DNA from: Sphingomonadales bacterium
GTDB taxonomy: Bacteria; Pseudomonadota; Alphaproteobacteria; Sphingomonadales; Sphingomonadaceae
Direction: 5' to 3'
DNA: 64,000 nucleotides
NCBI GenBank assembly: GCA_004173185.1
Contig: SEFZ01000022.1
Location: 19,668 to 83,667 of the forward strand
Shown: positions 1-8,574 of the stretch, piece by piece
How positions within the stretch are numbered: the first letter of the stretch is position 1
Layout: each line of letters starts with the position of its first letter
Notes under the pieces: model-generated
What the model saw: the letters and a program-made list of their open reading frames with translations, nothing else
Databases searched by the model: none
Told to the model about the DNA's origin: nothing
Made by a program: the position numbers and the translations under genes

Positions 1-1242
1 AGCGGTCGATTTATACCAGCGCATCGGCGAATTGCCGGCAGCGGCCCAACCCTGACTGTAAACCGGAAAGCTCTTGTCGCTTCCGAGAGTTTCCAGCGCG
101 TCGGCTCGGTCTTCCGGAGTCTCGGCCCCCATATACATGTGCTGCCTGAAATCTGCCGATCCCGACGCCCCTTCTGCCGTCGCTCCGTTGTCGGAGAGAA
201 TGACAACCATCGTATCATCGAAGACCTTGCTCTCGGTGAGGAAGGTGAGAAGACGTCCGATCTGGGCATCCGTATGCTCCAGAAATCCGGCATATACTTC
301 CATCAGCCGCGCCGCGAACTGGCGTTCGGGAGCCGAGAGGTTATTCCAGTCGGGGACGTCCGGGTTTTCCGGGGGGAGCACGGTCGCCGCAGGGATCAGA
401 TTTAACGTCTTCTGATTTTGAAAACGCTGCTCGCGCAGCTTGTGCCATCCTTCGTCGTAGCGGCCCTTCGATCGTTCCACGAACTGGTCAGGAACCTGCA
501 AAGGCCAGTGGCACGCCCCAAAGGCCAGGTAGCCGAAGAAGGGCCGGTCGGGCGCGCCCGTAATATGATCGCTCAGATAGGCAATCATCTTGTCGACGAG
601 ATTTTCCGACAAATGTTCGCCCGGGATCCGGGTTTCGCTGACGACCGAGGTGCCCTCGAAAAGCTCCGGATACCATTGGTCGGCCGTCGCCCCCTGAAAA
701 CCGAACCAGCGATCGAATCCTCTGCGCGTTGGCCAGTCGTCATAAGGCCCCGACGGCCCTTCATCCCGCAATCTCGTGAGATGCCATTTGCCGCTGCCGT
801 AGCAGCCGAAGCCCTGCCTGCTCAAAAGTGCGGGCAGCATTTCGATGTCGGGATCGACGGTGCCCTGATAACCGGGTCGCCCGTCCGACCAGTCGGCGAT
901 CGTTCCTACGCCGATCGAATGCGGATTTCGTCCGGTCAAAAGCGCCGCGCGCGTCGGCGAACACATCGGTGAAGAATGAAAATTATTAAACACGACGCCG
1001 CGGCGGGCGACACTGTCGATGGCTGGCGTCGGTATCTCGGAACCGTAGCAACCGAGTTCGGCAAACCCCACATCGTCAAGAACAATAACCAGCAGGTTCG
1101 GACGCTTCCCCGAATGCGGCGGCCCACCTTTCTTTCTTGATCGTCCGGGTTTGACGTCGGAAGCCGCATGGGTTGCTGGAACCGCCATGCCAGCGGCTGT
1201 CGCGACGGATGCGCCGAGTAGTGCGCGCCGTGAAATCGCCAT
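1..1242 (-). CDS. Tat-exported Cys-type sulfatase (partial, 3' end outside window)
   Basis: Hydrolyses sulfate esters, probably in the periplasm. The 414 visible codons are open to the window edge. The N-terminus carries a twin-arginine signal (SRRALLG, residues 4-10) and an Ala-rich h-region. The sulfatase signature C94-S-P-T-R98 is present, so C94 would be converted to formylglycine. Other conserved family elements are IVLDDVGF, GKWHL and LSDNGA (the metal/sulfate-binding Asp-Asn). The pattern resembles the AtsA-like arylsulfatase family. Start ATG at 1242 has AGGG just upstream. It lies about 180 bp downstream of the hydrolase-SnoaL gene on the same strand and is probably in its operon, under the palindromic operator at 3447. 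A formylglycine-generating enzyme is encoded at 11755. The substrate cannot be read from the sequence. Confidence 0.93.
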   Translation of the reverse strand, partial: MAISRRALLGASVATAAGMAVPATHAASDVKPGRSRKKGGPPHSGKRPNLLVIVLDDVGFAELGCYGSEIPTPAIDSVARRGVVFNNFHSSPMCSPTRAALLTGRNPHSIGVGTIADWSDGRPGYQGTVDPDIEMLPALLSRQGFGCYGSGKWHLTRLRDEGPSGPYDDWPTRRGFDRWFGFQGATADQWYPELFEGTSVVSETRIPGEHLSENLVDKMIAYLSDHITGAPDRPFFGYLAFGACHWPLQVPDQFVERSKGRYDEGWHKLREQRFQNQKTLNLIPAATVLPPENPDVPDWNNLSAPERQFAARLMEVYAGFLEHTDAQIGRLLTFLTESKVFDDTMVVILSDNGATAEGASGSADFRQHMYMGAETPEDRADALETLGSDKSFPVYSQGWAAAGNSPMRWYKSTA

Positions 1243-1422
1243 AAATTAACCCTCGTCCGATCTGTTTGAAACCATTGCCGCCTGAGCGTGATCGCCGCCG
1301 ACCGGCAATTCGGCTCTTCTCAGGATATCGATCGATCCCCTGAGACAGCCTCGTTTGGCGGAGCCGCTCTAGATCCGAACAACGCGGCAAAGAAAGAAGG
1401 TCAGCGCTGCCGCTGCCGCCGA

Positions 1423-3387
1423 TCACATTCCTCCGACGTCGTGCATCGGCTCGTCGCCAGCCTGCTGCATCGCGGCCATCTTTATCTGAACGAGCATCGA
1501 GAGCTCGTCGTAAACGACCCATTCTTCCACGATCTTGCCGTCGCGGATGTGGAAATGGCTGATGCCCATTACGGACAGCGGATGTCCGGTAGGAGCGCCG
1601 AGCGGGCCGTAACCCAGATGGTGGCCTTCCATGATCCAGCGCACCGCATATTTGGTACCGCCCTCCTCGCTTTCGACCGCGCAGATATGCTGCGCCACGA
1701 ACGCAGAATCAGGCATCAGTGCGACGAGACGCATAGTCTGCTGAAGAACAGCGGCCGGCCCATAAAGCTCCCGCATGAGAGGTCCGTGCCACTGACAGCT
1801 CGGCGCGTAGATCTTCTCGATGCGGCCGAACATGCGGCGATTGTAGATATGATGGAGATCGCGCAAAAGCTGCGCTTCGCCGTCATTATGCGCGATCGAC
1901 ACATCGGCTTCGGTCTCGGGGGGATTTTGGCCGAGCATACGGCGATTTTCGAGAACGTCCATGAGCGGCTCGCCGGCATCGACCTTTTTCCGCGCGAGCT
2001 GTGCGGCGAACCTGTGGGGGTCGAGGCCGAGCTGAATGAGCGGCCCCATGTTGTCCCGCACGATCCATTCCTTGTAGATCTTGTTCTCTAGGATCATGCA
2101 ATCGGCGACGGTCCGCGTGATGAAATTGCGGCCCGTTGGCTTACCGTACATGCCAAACTGTGTGTGACGACCGATGCCGTGCGTCATGTGGCTGGTATAA
2201 AATCCGTCGACATCGTTTCCGCGCCACAGGACCTGTTGCGCCATTCCGCGCCTCTCGGGAAATTCAACGAGGCGCTGAAGCGTGTCCCTGATATGCGTTT
2301 CACGGTCATACATCGTACCGAGAGTGGTGTAGGCCACGCAGTTCCAAGTGTAATGCGTGTAGATCAGACCGACGTCACGCTCGTCCCAAATCTTATGCGT
2401 ACAGCGAACGATATAATCGACGATATCGGTGTAACAGTCGTCGAAACCGCGCAGGCTCTGGACACGCTCGCGACCCTCGGAGACGAGCTCGGGGAAATCG
2501 CGGCGCTCGACCTGCAGGACAGCTCCGCCGGCCTTCTCGGATTGCGGTGATCGCCCGCCATCTTTCGGCCCGCTCTTGGAATCGCTCATACTTCCTCCCT
2601 TACTCTTGTTTCGTGTGTCGTCATTCTGCGTCTGTTCGATCGGCGCGTCTACGCGCTCCAGCCAGGTGTCCACCTCGGCCGCGACGCGATCGGGCTGTTC
2701 GAGGAGTACGAAATGACCGGCCTCCGAGACCAGAGAAACTGCTGCATTCGGTAATGCCGCGGCCATGAATTTCTGGACATCGGGCGGATTGAGCGCATCC
2801 TCGGTCCCGGCCAGCACGAGCGAGGGCATCGTCATTTTGGCCAGCGCAGAACCATAATCGGGTCGCGACAATGCGAGTTCGGTTTGTCGTGCGAAGACGT
2901 CGACGCCCTGATCGCCCGCCATGGCCAGAACCAATTCGCAAAGCTGGGCATCGCCCCGGCGATCGGGCGCCACATAGTTGGGCCAGAGAGCCGATCGCGC
3001 ATGGTGTGCCATACCGACGAGACGCGCGGTGTCCACCGATGCGCGGCGCGACTGGTGAAGCTGCTGCGGAACCGGATGCGGAGTAGCTCCGATCAGGGCA
3101 AGACCGGAAACGCGATCGGCCGCCTTCTGCGCGACACCCAATGCGATGATCCCGCCGAGTGAAAAGCCGAGCAGAGCAAAATCGGGCGGCGCGTTGGCGA
3201 GGAACGCCGATATTGCGTCCTCGATATTATCATGCTCGTTCAACGCGACAGTCAAAATTTCGCGATCAGCGAGATGATATCGCAGCGAGATGAAAAGCCG
3301 GTCATCGCATAAGGTGCCCGGAAGCAAGACCAAAGGCGTCTTCTGCCGAACATTCCCGCGCGGACCCATATTCCCTCGACCACTCAT
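1423..3387 (-). CDS. Alpha/beta hydrolase fused to tandem SnoaL-like (NTF2-fold) protein
   Basis: A 654-residue reading frame joins two units. Residues 1-255 are an alpha/beta hydrolase: nucleophile S76 in GFSLGG, acid in AGTEDALNPP, His in SEAGHF, so the triad looks intact. Residues 267-654 hold two SnoaL/NTF2-like domains and are a clear paralog of the free-standing protein at 15742. The junction DTRNKSKGGS is followed by Met267 (ATG at 2589), and the DNA before this codon is GGGAGGAAGT, a strong ribosome site. So the second unit may also be made separately (388 aa), or the fusion may come from loss of a stop codon. Start 3387 is the longest ATG; Met7 (3369), preceded by GAGGGA, is an alternative. 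Divergent from the bicupin gene, sharing the operator at 3447. Function in the island is unknown; a hydrolase plus cyclase/isomerase role is possible. Confidence 0.85.
   Translation of the reverse strand: MSGRGNMGPRGNVRQKTPLVLLPGTLCDDRLFISLRYHLADREILTVALNEHDNIEDAISAFLANAPPDFALLGFSLGGIIALGVAQKAADRVSGLALIGATPHPVPQQLHQSRRASVDTARLVGMAHHARSALWPNYVAPDRRGDAQLCELVLAMAGDQGVDVFARQTELALSRPDYGSALAKMTMPSLVLAGTEDALNPPDVQKFMAAALPNAAVSLVSEAGHFVLLEQPDRVAAEVDTWLERVDAPIEQTQNDDTRNKSKGGSMSDSKSGPKDGGRSPQSEKAGGAVLQVERRDFPELVSEGRERVQSLRGFDDCYTDIVDYIVRCTHKIWDERDVGLIYTHYTWNCVAYTTLGTMYDRETHIRDTLQRLVEFPERRGMAQQVLWRGNDVDGFYTSHMTHGIGRHTQFGMYGKPTGRNFITRTVADCMILENKIYKEWIVRDNMGPLIQLGLDPHRFAAQLARKKVDAGEPLMDVLENRRMLGQNPPETEADVSIAHNDGEAQLLRDLHHIYNRRMFGRIEKIYAPSCQWHGPLMRELYGPAAVLQQTMRLVALMPDSAFVAQHICAVESEEGGTKYAVRWIMEGHHLGYGPLGAPTGHPLSVMGISHFHIRDGKIVEEWVVYDELSMLVQIKMAAMQQAGDEPMHDVGGM
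2587..2600 (-). promoter_or_regulatory. Internal ribosome binding site and start codon inside the fusion gene
   Basis: On the minus strand GGGAGGAAGT directly precedes an in-frame ATG (2589-2587). It lies exactly at the linker between the hydrolase and SnoaL parts, and supports separate translation of the C-terminal unit. Confidence 0.6.
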
Positions 3388-3446
3388 CGTGGTCCGCCAA
3401 TCGTCGGAGTAGCGTCTTGCGTTACCATAGACATTCTTCTATTGGG

Positions 3447-3464
3447 TTTGCATTCGAATGCAAA
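3447..3464. promoter_or_regulatory. LacI-type operator, copy 1 (divergent promoter)
   Basis: Perfect 18-bp palindrome TTTGCATTCGAATGCAAA in the gap between the divergent hydrolase-SnoaL gene and the bicupin gene. The 14-bp core TGCATTCGAATGCA recurs at four other promoters of the island. Even length with a central CG is typical of LacI/GalR operators. Confidence 0.85.
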
Positions 3465-3487
3465 GACATTTTTATGGAGATGCCGAA

Positions 3488-4507
3488 GTGACAAATTGGA
3501 CGCTCGAAGCGATGAAGGATCGACTGGTGCGCTATGCGGATCTTGTCCCATGCCGAACCGCCTTCATCGATACACGGACGCCCGGCTCCACCGAGAAGGA
3601 AAATTTCACGATCATCGGACCCGGCGTGTCGGAGAGCTCCGAACAGTATGTGCACATCGCTGAGAAACACGGCTTCAACATCGGCGGCGCCAGGCAGCCT
3701 TTCGGCTGTGTCAACTCGCAACATAGCCACGAGACGGCCGAGGTGTTCGTCATCCATTCCGGCCACTGGCAGCTCCTGTTCGGCCCGAATTGCGAAGATG
3801 GCACACTGGACATCGGCCCCGGCGATGTGGTTTCGGTTCCGACCCGCATGTTTCGTGGCTTCAAGAAAATCGACGAGGGCAAGGGGTTCATCTTCACGGT
3901 CCTCGGAGAGGATGATCCGGGCAGGGTGACTTGGGCGCCGGCCGTACTCGAAGTGGCGGCCGACTTCGGACTGAAGCTCGCGAAAGGCGGCACGCTCATC
4001 GACACCTCTTCTGGCGATTATGTACTTAGGGAGATCGAACTCGAGACAGTGCTCGATGAGCAGTCGGTCTCCGAACTGAAGACTCCTCCCCTGGATAAAA
4101 TTCGTGAGGGCTGGGTTGCGGCGGGATACGCCCATGACAACCCGAACTCTCCGCTCGCCGCGGATGGCGTGCAGGAGGCGGCGATCATCGTTCCGCAGAA
4201 GACCGATGATGGCTTCGCTCCAGGTCCGATTGCCGGATGGTGGTCTCACGGCTTCAATCTGCGCCTGCTGACGCTCGAGACGGGAAGTTATATTCCCTTG
4301 CATCAACGCGCTGAGGAAGAGGTGCTCTTCGTGCAGGAAGGCGTCGTCGAGGTGAGCTGGCCCGACGGGTCGCTCCTTGTTGGACCGGGCGATACGTTTA
4401 GCGTTCCGGTCGGCCTGATGCGCAGTTTTCGAAATACCGCTTCGGTGCCGGCACGCATATTCGTAGTCCGCGGTTCGGAGAACCCGGCCCGGCCGATATT
4501 CGCCTAG
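3488..4507 (+). CDS. Bicupin protein (two cupin domains)
   Basis: A 339-residue protein with two cupin folds. The first (about residues 75-150) contains NSQHSHETAEVFVIHSG, with a metal-type H-x-H...E pattern, and GPGDVVSVPT. The second (about 265-335) contains RAEEEVLFVQEG and GPGDTFSVPV but has fewer obvious metal ligands. It may be a dioxygenase, isomerase or lyase of the bicupin class; the exact reaction cannot be assigned. GTG at 3488 is preferred because GGAG lies 8 bases upstream; the longer reading from the ATG at 3458 would start inside the operator palindrome. First gene to the right of operator copy 1, followed by a GC-rich hairpin at 4563. Confidence 0.8.
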   Translation: MTNWTLEAMKDRLVRYADLVPCRTAFIDTRTPGSTEKENFTIIGPGVSESSEQYVHIAEKHGFNIGGARQPFGCVNSQHSHETAEVFVIHSGHWQLLFGPNCEDGTLDIGPGDVVSVPTRMFRGFKKIDEGKGFIFTVLGEDDPGRVTWAPAVLEVAADFGLKLAKGGTLIDTSSGDYVLREIELETVLDEQSVSELKTPPLDKIREGWVAAGYAHDNPNSPLAADGVQEAAIIVPQKTDDGFAPGPIAGWWSHGFNLRLLTLETGSYIPLHQRAEEEVLFVQEGVVEVSWPDGSLLVGPGDTFSVPVGLMRSFRNTASVPARIFVVRGSENPARPIFA

Positions 4508-4562
4508 AGTGGGCGTCTTGGCTCGGCCGAGCGCGCCGGCTCATCAAAAATAAGTAAATGGG

Positions 4563-4590
4563 AGCCGGCCGCCGCTTGGCGGCCGGCTTT
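4563..4590. terminator. Convergent hairpin between bicupin gene and HisD-like gene
   Basis: Stem AGCCGGCCGCC (4563-4573), loop GCTT, stem GGCGGCCGGCT (4578-4588). It lies between the stop codons of two convergent genes. Only a short T run follows on the plus strand, so it may be a weak intrinsic terminator or act on both strands. Confidence 0.55.
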
Positions 4591-4599
4591 CCCCGACCC

Positions 4600-5907
4600 T
4601 CAGTTGGGGCCGACCATTTCGAGGCGATTGAGCCTTATGGCGGCAGCCTTCTCATGGCCTTCGAGCCCCTCGGCGTGGCTCTGGCGAACGGCTGGCGGAG
4701 CCACCTGCCGAATAGCCTGCGGCTCGAGCCACTGATATGTCGCGATCTTGACGTAGGAGCCGACCCAAAGCCCGCCCGTGTAGCGTCCGGCTCCCATGGT
4801 GGGGAGCGTGTGGTTCGTGCCGACATTCTTGTCGGAATAGACGACGCTGGCATTTTCGCCGATGAACAAAGAACCGTAATTGCGCAGGCGAGCGGCGAAG
4901 GCATGCGAGTCCGCCGTGTGGACCTGAAGATGTTCGGCCGCGACATGGTCCGAATATGCAATCATCGCTTCTTCGTCGCTGCAGATGACGATCTCGCCAT
5001 AGTCACGCCAGCTTTCGCGTGCGACCTTGGCTGTGGCGAGTGTCTCGAGTTGCCGGTCGACCTCCCGCATGGTCGCCTCCGCCAGCGCACGATCGGTCGT
5101 TATTAGGCCGACCCTGGTTCGCACATCGTGCTCGGCCTGACCCAGCAGATCGGTTGCGATGAGTTCGGGGTCGCCGGTGGCGTCGGCCACGACGAAGATC
5201 TCCGACGGACCGGCGAGCTGATCGATTCCGACCGGCCCGAATACCTGCCGCTTGGCTTCGTTCACAAACGCATTGCCCGGCCCCATGATCTTGTGGACCT
5301 GGGGAACGCTTTCGGTGCCGTAAGCCATCGCGGCCACCGCCTGCGCGCCGCCGATAAGGAAGATGCGATCCGCCCCGGACAGATGGCAACCGGCAACCAT
5401 TGCCTTGTCCGCATTGGGAGGAAGACAAGCCACGACCTCGTCGCATCCCGCGACTTTGCCAGGCACAATCGTCATGATCGGAGCCGAGAGCAAGGGGAAA
5501 CGCCCGCCGGGGACATAGGCCCCGACTTTCGCGATCGGGATGACGCGGTGTCCTAGATGCAATCCCGGCAGCGGCTCGATGTCGAGTGGGAGGATGGTGG
5601 AAAGCTGCGCTTCCGCGAACCGGCGAACATTATCGATAGCGAATTCGGTGTCCGCGCGGGTTTGGCGGTCGAGGCGATCGACGGCCGAAAGCCGCTCGGC
5701 TTGCGTAACCTCGAACCGATCGAGCGCAATACTGTCGAATTTTGCGGAATATTGACGCACCGCGGCGTCCCCATGAAGCTGGACGTCCTTCAGAATGGAA
5801 GCGACCAGGCTCGTTACATCGGTCGCGTCCAAACTCTGGCTTCGTGCCGGGATTTTCACATATTCGGCCTTACCCTCAAATCCCTGTAGTTCCGGTAGCT
5901 CTGGCAT
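4600..5907 (-). CDS. HisD-family NAD-dependent alcohol dehydrogenase, paralog 1
   Basis: Histidinol-dehydrogenase family, 435 aa, the usual family length. All catalytic positions are visible: zinc ligands Q257 and H260 (GQAEHD), D359 (SDKN) and H418 (EGHE), and the general base pair E325-H326 (AAEHLQ). The motif GPGNAFVNEAKRQ is also intact. HisD enzymes oxidise a primary alcohol to a carboxylate in two NAD-dependent steps. There are no other histidine genes here and a second HisD paralog lies at 10153, so a catabolic dehydrogenase (as in HpsN, which acts on sulfopropanediol) is more likely than histidine biosynthesis. GGAGA lies 7 bases before ATG 5907. Operator copy 2 is 55 bp upstream, shared with the divergent lacI-type gene. 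Confidence 0.88.
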   Translation of the reverse strand: MPELPELQGFEGKAEYVKIPARSQSLDATDVTSLVASILKDVQLHGDAAVRQYSAKFDSIALDRFEVTQAERLSAVDRLDRQTRADTEFAIDNVRRFAEAQLSTILPLDIEPLPGLHLGHRVIPIAKVGAYVPGGRFPLLSAPIMTIVPGKVAGCDEVVACLPPNADKAMVAGCHLSGADRIFLIGGAQAVAAMAYGTESVPQVHKIMGPGNAFVNEAKRQVFGPVGIDQLAGPSEIFVVADATGDPELIATDLLGQAEHDVRTRVGLITTDRALAEATMREVDRQLETLATAKVARESWRDYGEIVICSDEEAMIAYSDHVAAEHLQVHTADSHAFAARLRNYGSLFIGENASVVYSDKNVGTNHTLPTMGAGRYTGGLWVGSYVKIATYQWLEPQAIRQVAPPAVRQSHAEGLEGHEKAAAIRLNRLEMVGPN

Positions 5908-5961
5908 ATCGTTTCTCCGTCGAAGCGCCCATCGTCAAAAATTGCGCTGTGCGGCCGGTAA

Positions 5962-5975
5962 TGCATTCGAATGCA
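5962..5975. promoter_or_regulatory. LacI-type operator, copy 2 (regulator / HisD paralog 1)
   Basis: Perfect core palindrome TGCATTCGAATGCA between the divergent HisD-like gene and the LacI-family gene. Its position suggests autoregulation together with control of the dehydrogenase gene. The outer T/A pair seen in the other copies is not conserved here. Confidence 0.82.
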
Positions 5976-6073
5976 CATGTCGATATTTCTGTGGTAAGTC
6001 CCGGCAATCTGGGCGAGGCTCGCGCTTTGCCACGGATTGCGTTATTGCCGCACCGCGGGAAGGGGAGACGGGT

Positions 6074-7096
6074 TTGAACAAGCAGATTTCAGCCAATCGC
6101 AGGGCAACTTCCTATGACGTCGCACGCGCGGCCGGCGTGTCCCAGTCGGCCGTCTCGCGTTGCTTCGCGCCAGGCGGAAGCATTGCCCCCGCGACACGCG
6201 AACGCGTTCTCAAGGCCGCGGCGGAACTCGGGTACCGGCCTAACGCGCTCGCGCAGGGGCTGATCTCTGGTCGTACAAAATTGATTGCCGTACTGATCGC
6301 CTCGCACACCAACCGCTTCTACCCAGAAGTTCTCGATGAACTGACCCACCGGCTGACCGAGCGCGACATGCGCGTGCTTTTGTTTGCGTTACGAAGCGAG
6401 AGCGAAGTCGACGCGATTCTCGACCAGGTGTGGCGCCACAGCGTCGACGGCGTCATTTCGGCAGCACGTCTGTCGGATGCCCAACTGCAGATGTTCGAGC
6501 AGCATCGGATCCCTGTCGTTCTGTATAACCGGTCGGCGAACGCCGTTTCTTCGGCGAGCGTGTGCTGCGATTCCGCCGCGGGCGAACGGGATCTGGTGAC
6601 ACGTCTGCTCTCTGCGGGACATCAACGATTCGGTATAATTGCCGGACCGGAGGATTCATTCGTCGGTGAAGAACGCCGCCGTGCGGCTATCGACCGGTTG
6701 GCCGACGCCGGAATCAACGATGTCCCCGTGATCAGGGGCGACTTCGGTTATGAAAGCGGCGGTGACGGCGCGCGAGAGCTGCTCGGTACCGATCCGGCAA
6801 TTGAGGCATTAATCTGCGTCAGCGACCAAATGGCAATCGGTGCGATCGACGTTGCACGTCAGCAATTCAATCGAAGCATTCCCGAAGATTTGTCGATCGT
6901 CGGGTTTGATGGTTCAGACCCCGCAACTTGGCTGAGCTATCAGGTCACGTCGATCCGCCAGCCAGTCCGTCGCATGACGGAGGCTACGGTCGCAATGCTC
7001 TCGGACCTGATCGAAGATCCCGAGGCGGCGGGTGAAAAGCGTCTGTTCGCAGGCCAGCTCATCGAGGGCCGTTCGGCACGACTTGGGACACCGTAA
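6074..7096 (+). CDS. LacI-family transcriptional regulator of the island
   Basis: A 340-residue LacI/GalR-type repressor. The helix-turn-helix is TSYDVARAAGVSQSAVSR (residues 12-29), followed by the hinge region GYRPNALAQGLISGR. A periplasmic-binding-protein-like sensor domain then runs to the end (IAVLIASHTNRFYPEVLDEL, VVLYNRSA, LICVSDQMAIGAID, DLSIVGFDGSDPATWL). The start is taken as TTG 6074, because GGGGAG precedes it at good spacing; the open frame extends further upstream but through the operator and without domain match. It sits in the middle of the palindrome-bearing gene set and is the obvious candidate to bind TTGCATTCGAATGCAA. The effector is unknown. Confidence 0.92.
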   Translation: MNKQISANRRATSYDVARAAGVSQSAVSRCFAPGGSIAPATRERVLKAAAELGYRPNALAQGLISGRTKLIAVLIASHTNRFYPEVLDELTHRLTERDMRVLLFALRSESEVDAILDQVWRHSVDGVISAARLSDAQLQMFEQHRIPVVLYNRSANAVSSASVCCDSAAGERDLVTRLLSAGHQRFGIIAGPEDSFVGEERRRAAIDRLADAGINDVPVIRGDFGYESGGDGARELLGTDPAIEALICVSDQMAIGAIDVARQQFNRSIPEDLSIVGFDGSDPATWLSYQVTSIRQPVRRMTEATVAMLSDLIEDPEAAGEKRLFAGQLIEGRSARLGTP

Positions 7097-7121
7097 TCGA
7101 CACTACGAACTGACCGCTGAC

Positions 7122-7139
7122 ATTGCATTCGAATGCAAT
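7122..7139. promoter_or_regulatory. LacI-type operator, copy 3 (MFS transporter)
   Basis: Perfect 18-bp palindrome ATTGCATTCGAATGCAAT, 25 bases after the regulator's stop codon and about 200 bases before the MFS gene start. Confidence 0.82.
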
Positions 7140-7335
7140 ATTTGCTGGACTTCCGTTTTTGGCAGTGCGACATCGGTTCTGCAGCCCGGGCTGCGAGGAC
7201 AGATAGAAGGCGGCGAGATATGGTGCACCCGAGCGATCGCGATATTTTTGGTTCGGCCCAATTGAGTGCGCTTTCCTGCGTCCTACGTCACCCCGCGATA
7301 CCACAGTGGTCGTTCGCACGCGCAAAGGCCGCGTC

Positions 7336-8574
7336 ATGACCGTTCAGGAGGCCCCTACCCCGCTCCCTCGTGCTATTCTGGCCTTCGCTTTCCTGATGGT
7401 CGCGGAATTCTTCTATAGCTGGGCGTGGAACTCGGTCGATGTGCTGCGTCCGTACATGCGCGAAACGCTGGGTCTCAGCTTGACCGAAGTCGGCTCAGGC
7501 TATTCGGCGCAAGGAGCAGGCGCGTTGCTCGGAGCGATCCTGATCGGGCAGCTTGCCGACCGTTTTGGCCGCAGAGCGATGCTGATGGTGGTTATGATAG
7601 GCTACGGCCTGCTGCTCATTGCGGGTGCCGCAGTCACGACTTACGCCGAATATCTGACGCAGCGCTTCGTACTGGGACTTTTCCTCGGCGGCATCTTTCC
7701 CATCGTGGTGGGCATCTATGTCGGGCTCTTCTCACGCAACGTCGCGGGCCGCCTCGCAAGCCTTATAAATGCGATTTTTAGCGCCGCGATCATGGCGCTC
7801 GGGATGGCGAGCGGTCAATTTGCCGATCTTGGCTGGCAGGCGCTGCTCTGGATGGGAGGCATTCCTCCGATCCTCCTGGCAGGACTGGCGTTCGTTATCA
7901 TCCCACGCTCCGTCGATACAAAAGCCCGCGGTGCGCCGCGCCGCTCGCTCCCCGTGATGGAACTGTTCGCGCCCGAGCTTCGCAAGCGAACGTTGATGCT
8001 CGCGACACTGACCGGGCTCAATTTCTTCGCCTATCAAGCCTATAGCGGCTGGCTCACGACCTATTTGCGCGATGTCCGGCACCTCACCCCCGAACCGATC
8101 GGCATGCTTGTCGCCTGGACCTTTGCTGCCAACATCGTGGGAGGGTTTTTCTGGGGCTGGGTCGCCGACCGCTGGGGTCGCCGGGTCAATGCACTCGGCT
8201 TCCTTTTCGCTTCGCTTGCGATCGCGCTCTATCTCGTCGTCCCAGGTAACGTGGCGCTTCTTGCCGTCATCGGGGCCGTCTACGGGTTTATGCTCTCATC
8301 CAGCGTTATATGGGGACCGTGGCTGACCGAGCTGTACCCGCCGCATCTCAAGTCCACGGCCGCCTCGATCTTCAATTGGGGACGGATCGTCAGTTTCTTC
8401 GCGCCCCTTGTCACGGGATCGTTGGCAAGCGGGTACGGTCTCGCAGCGACCATGGGTCTCGCGAGCGCCGTTTTTGCTATCGCCGGAGTGCTATGGCTGA
8501 TGTTGCCGGAGACGCACCCCGCCCCGCTCTTGCGTCCATGGCGCCAGCATGGTGCTGCGCCGCAAGACAGTTAG
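7336..8574 (+). CDS. MFS transporter (metabolite:H+ symporter type)
   Basis: A 412-residue inner-membrane carrier with about 12 hydrophobic segments. It carries the family motif between TM2 and TM3 (GQLADRFGRRAML) and the matching half-repeat (GWVADRWGRRVNALGF). The overall pattern resembles organic-acid/sialic-acid-type symporters. It probably imports the island's substrate or a product of periplasmic desulfation. ATG 7336 (MTVQEAP) is favoured; an in-frame start at 7306 is possible and neither has a strong ribosome site. The stop overlaps the convergent aldolase gene by 4 bases. Regulated by operator copy 3. Confidence 0.85.
   Translation: MTVQEAPTPLPRAILAFAFLMVAEFFYSWAWNSVDVLRPYMRETLGLSLTEVGSGYSAQGAGALLGAILIGQLADRFGRRAMLMVVMIGYGLLLIAGAAVTTYAEYLTQRFVLGLFLGGIFPIVVGIYVGLFSRNVAGRLASLINAIFSAAIMALGMASGQFADLGWQALLWMGGIPPILLAGLAFVIIPRSVDTKARGAPRRSLPVMELFAPELRKRTLMLATLTGLNFFAYQAYSGWLTTYLRDVRHLTPEPIGMLVAWTFAANIVGGFFWGWVADRWGRRVNALGFLFASLAIALYLVVPGNVALLAVIGAVYGFMLSSSVIWGPWLTELYPPHLKSTAASIFNWGRIVSFFAPLVTGSLASGYGLAATMGLASAVFAIAGVLWLMLPETHPAPLLRPWRQHGAAPQDS

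Noticed and set aside
5795..6073. N-terminal extension of the LacI-family gene
   Set aside because: It would run through the operator palindrome and the divergent HisD start, and lacks any LacI match; TTG 6074 with GGGGAG fits better.
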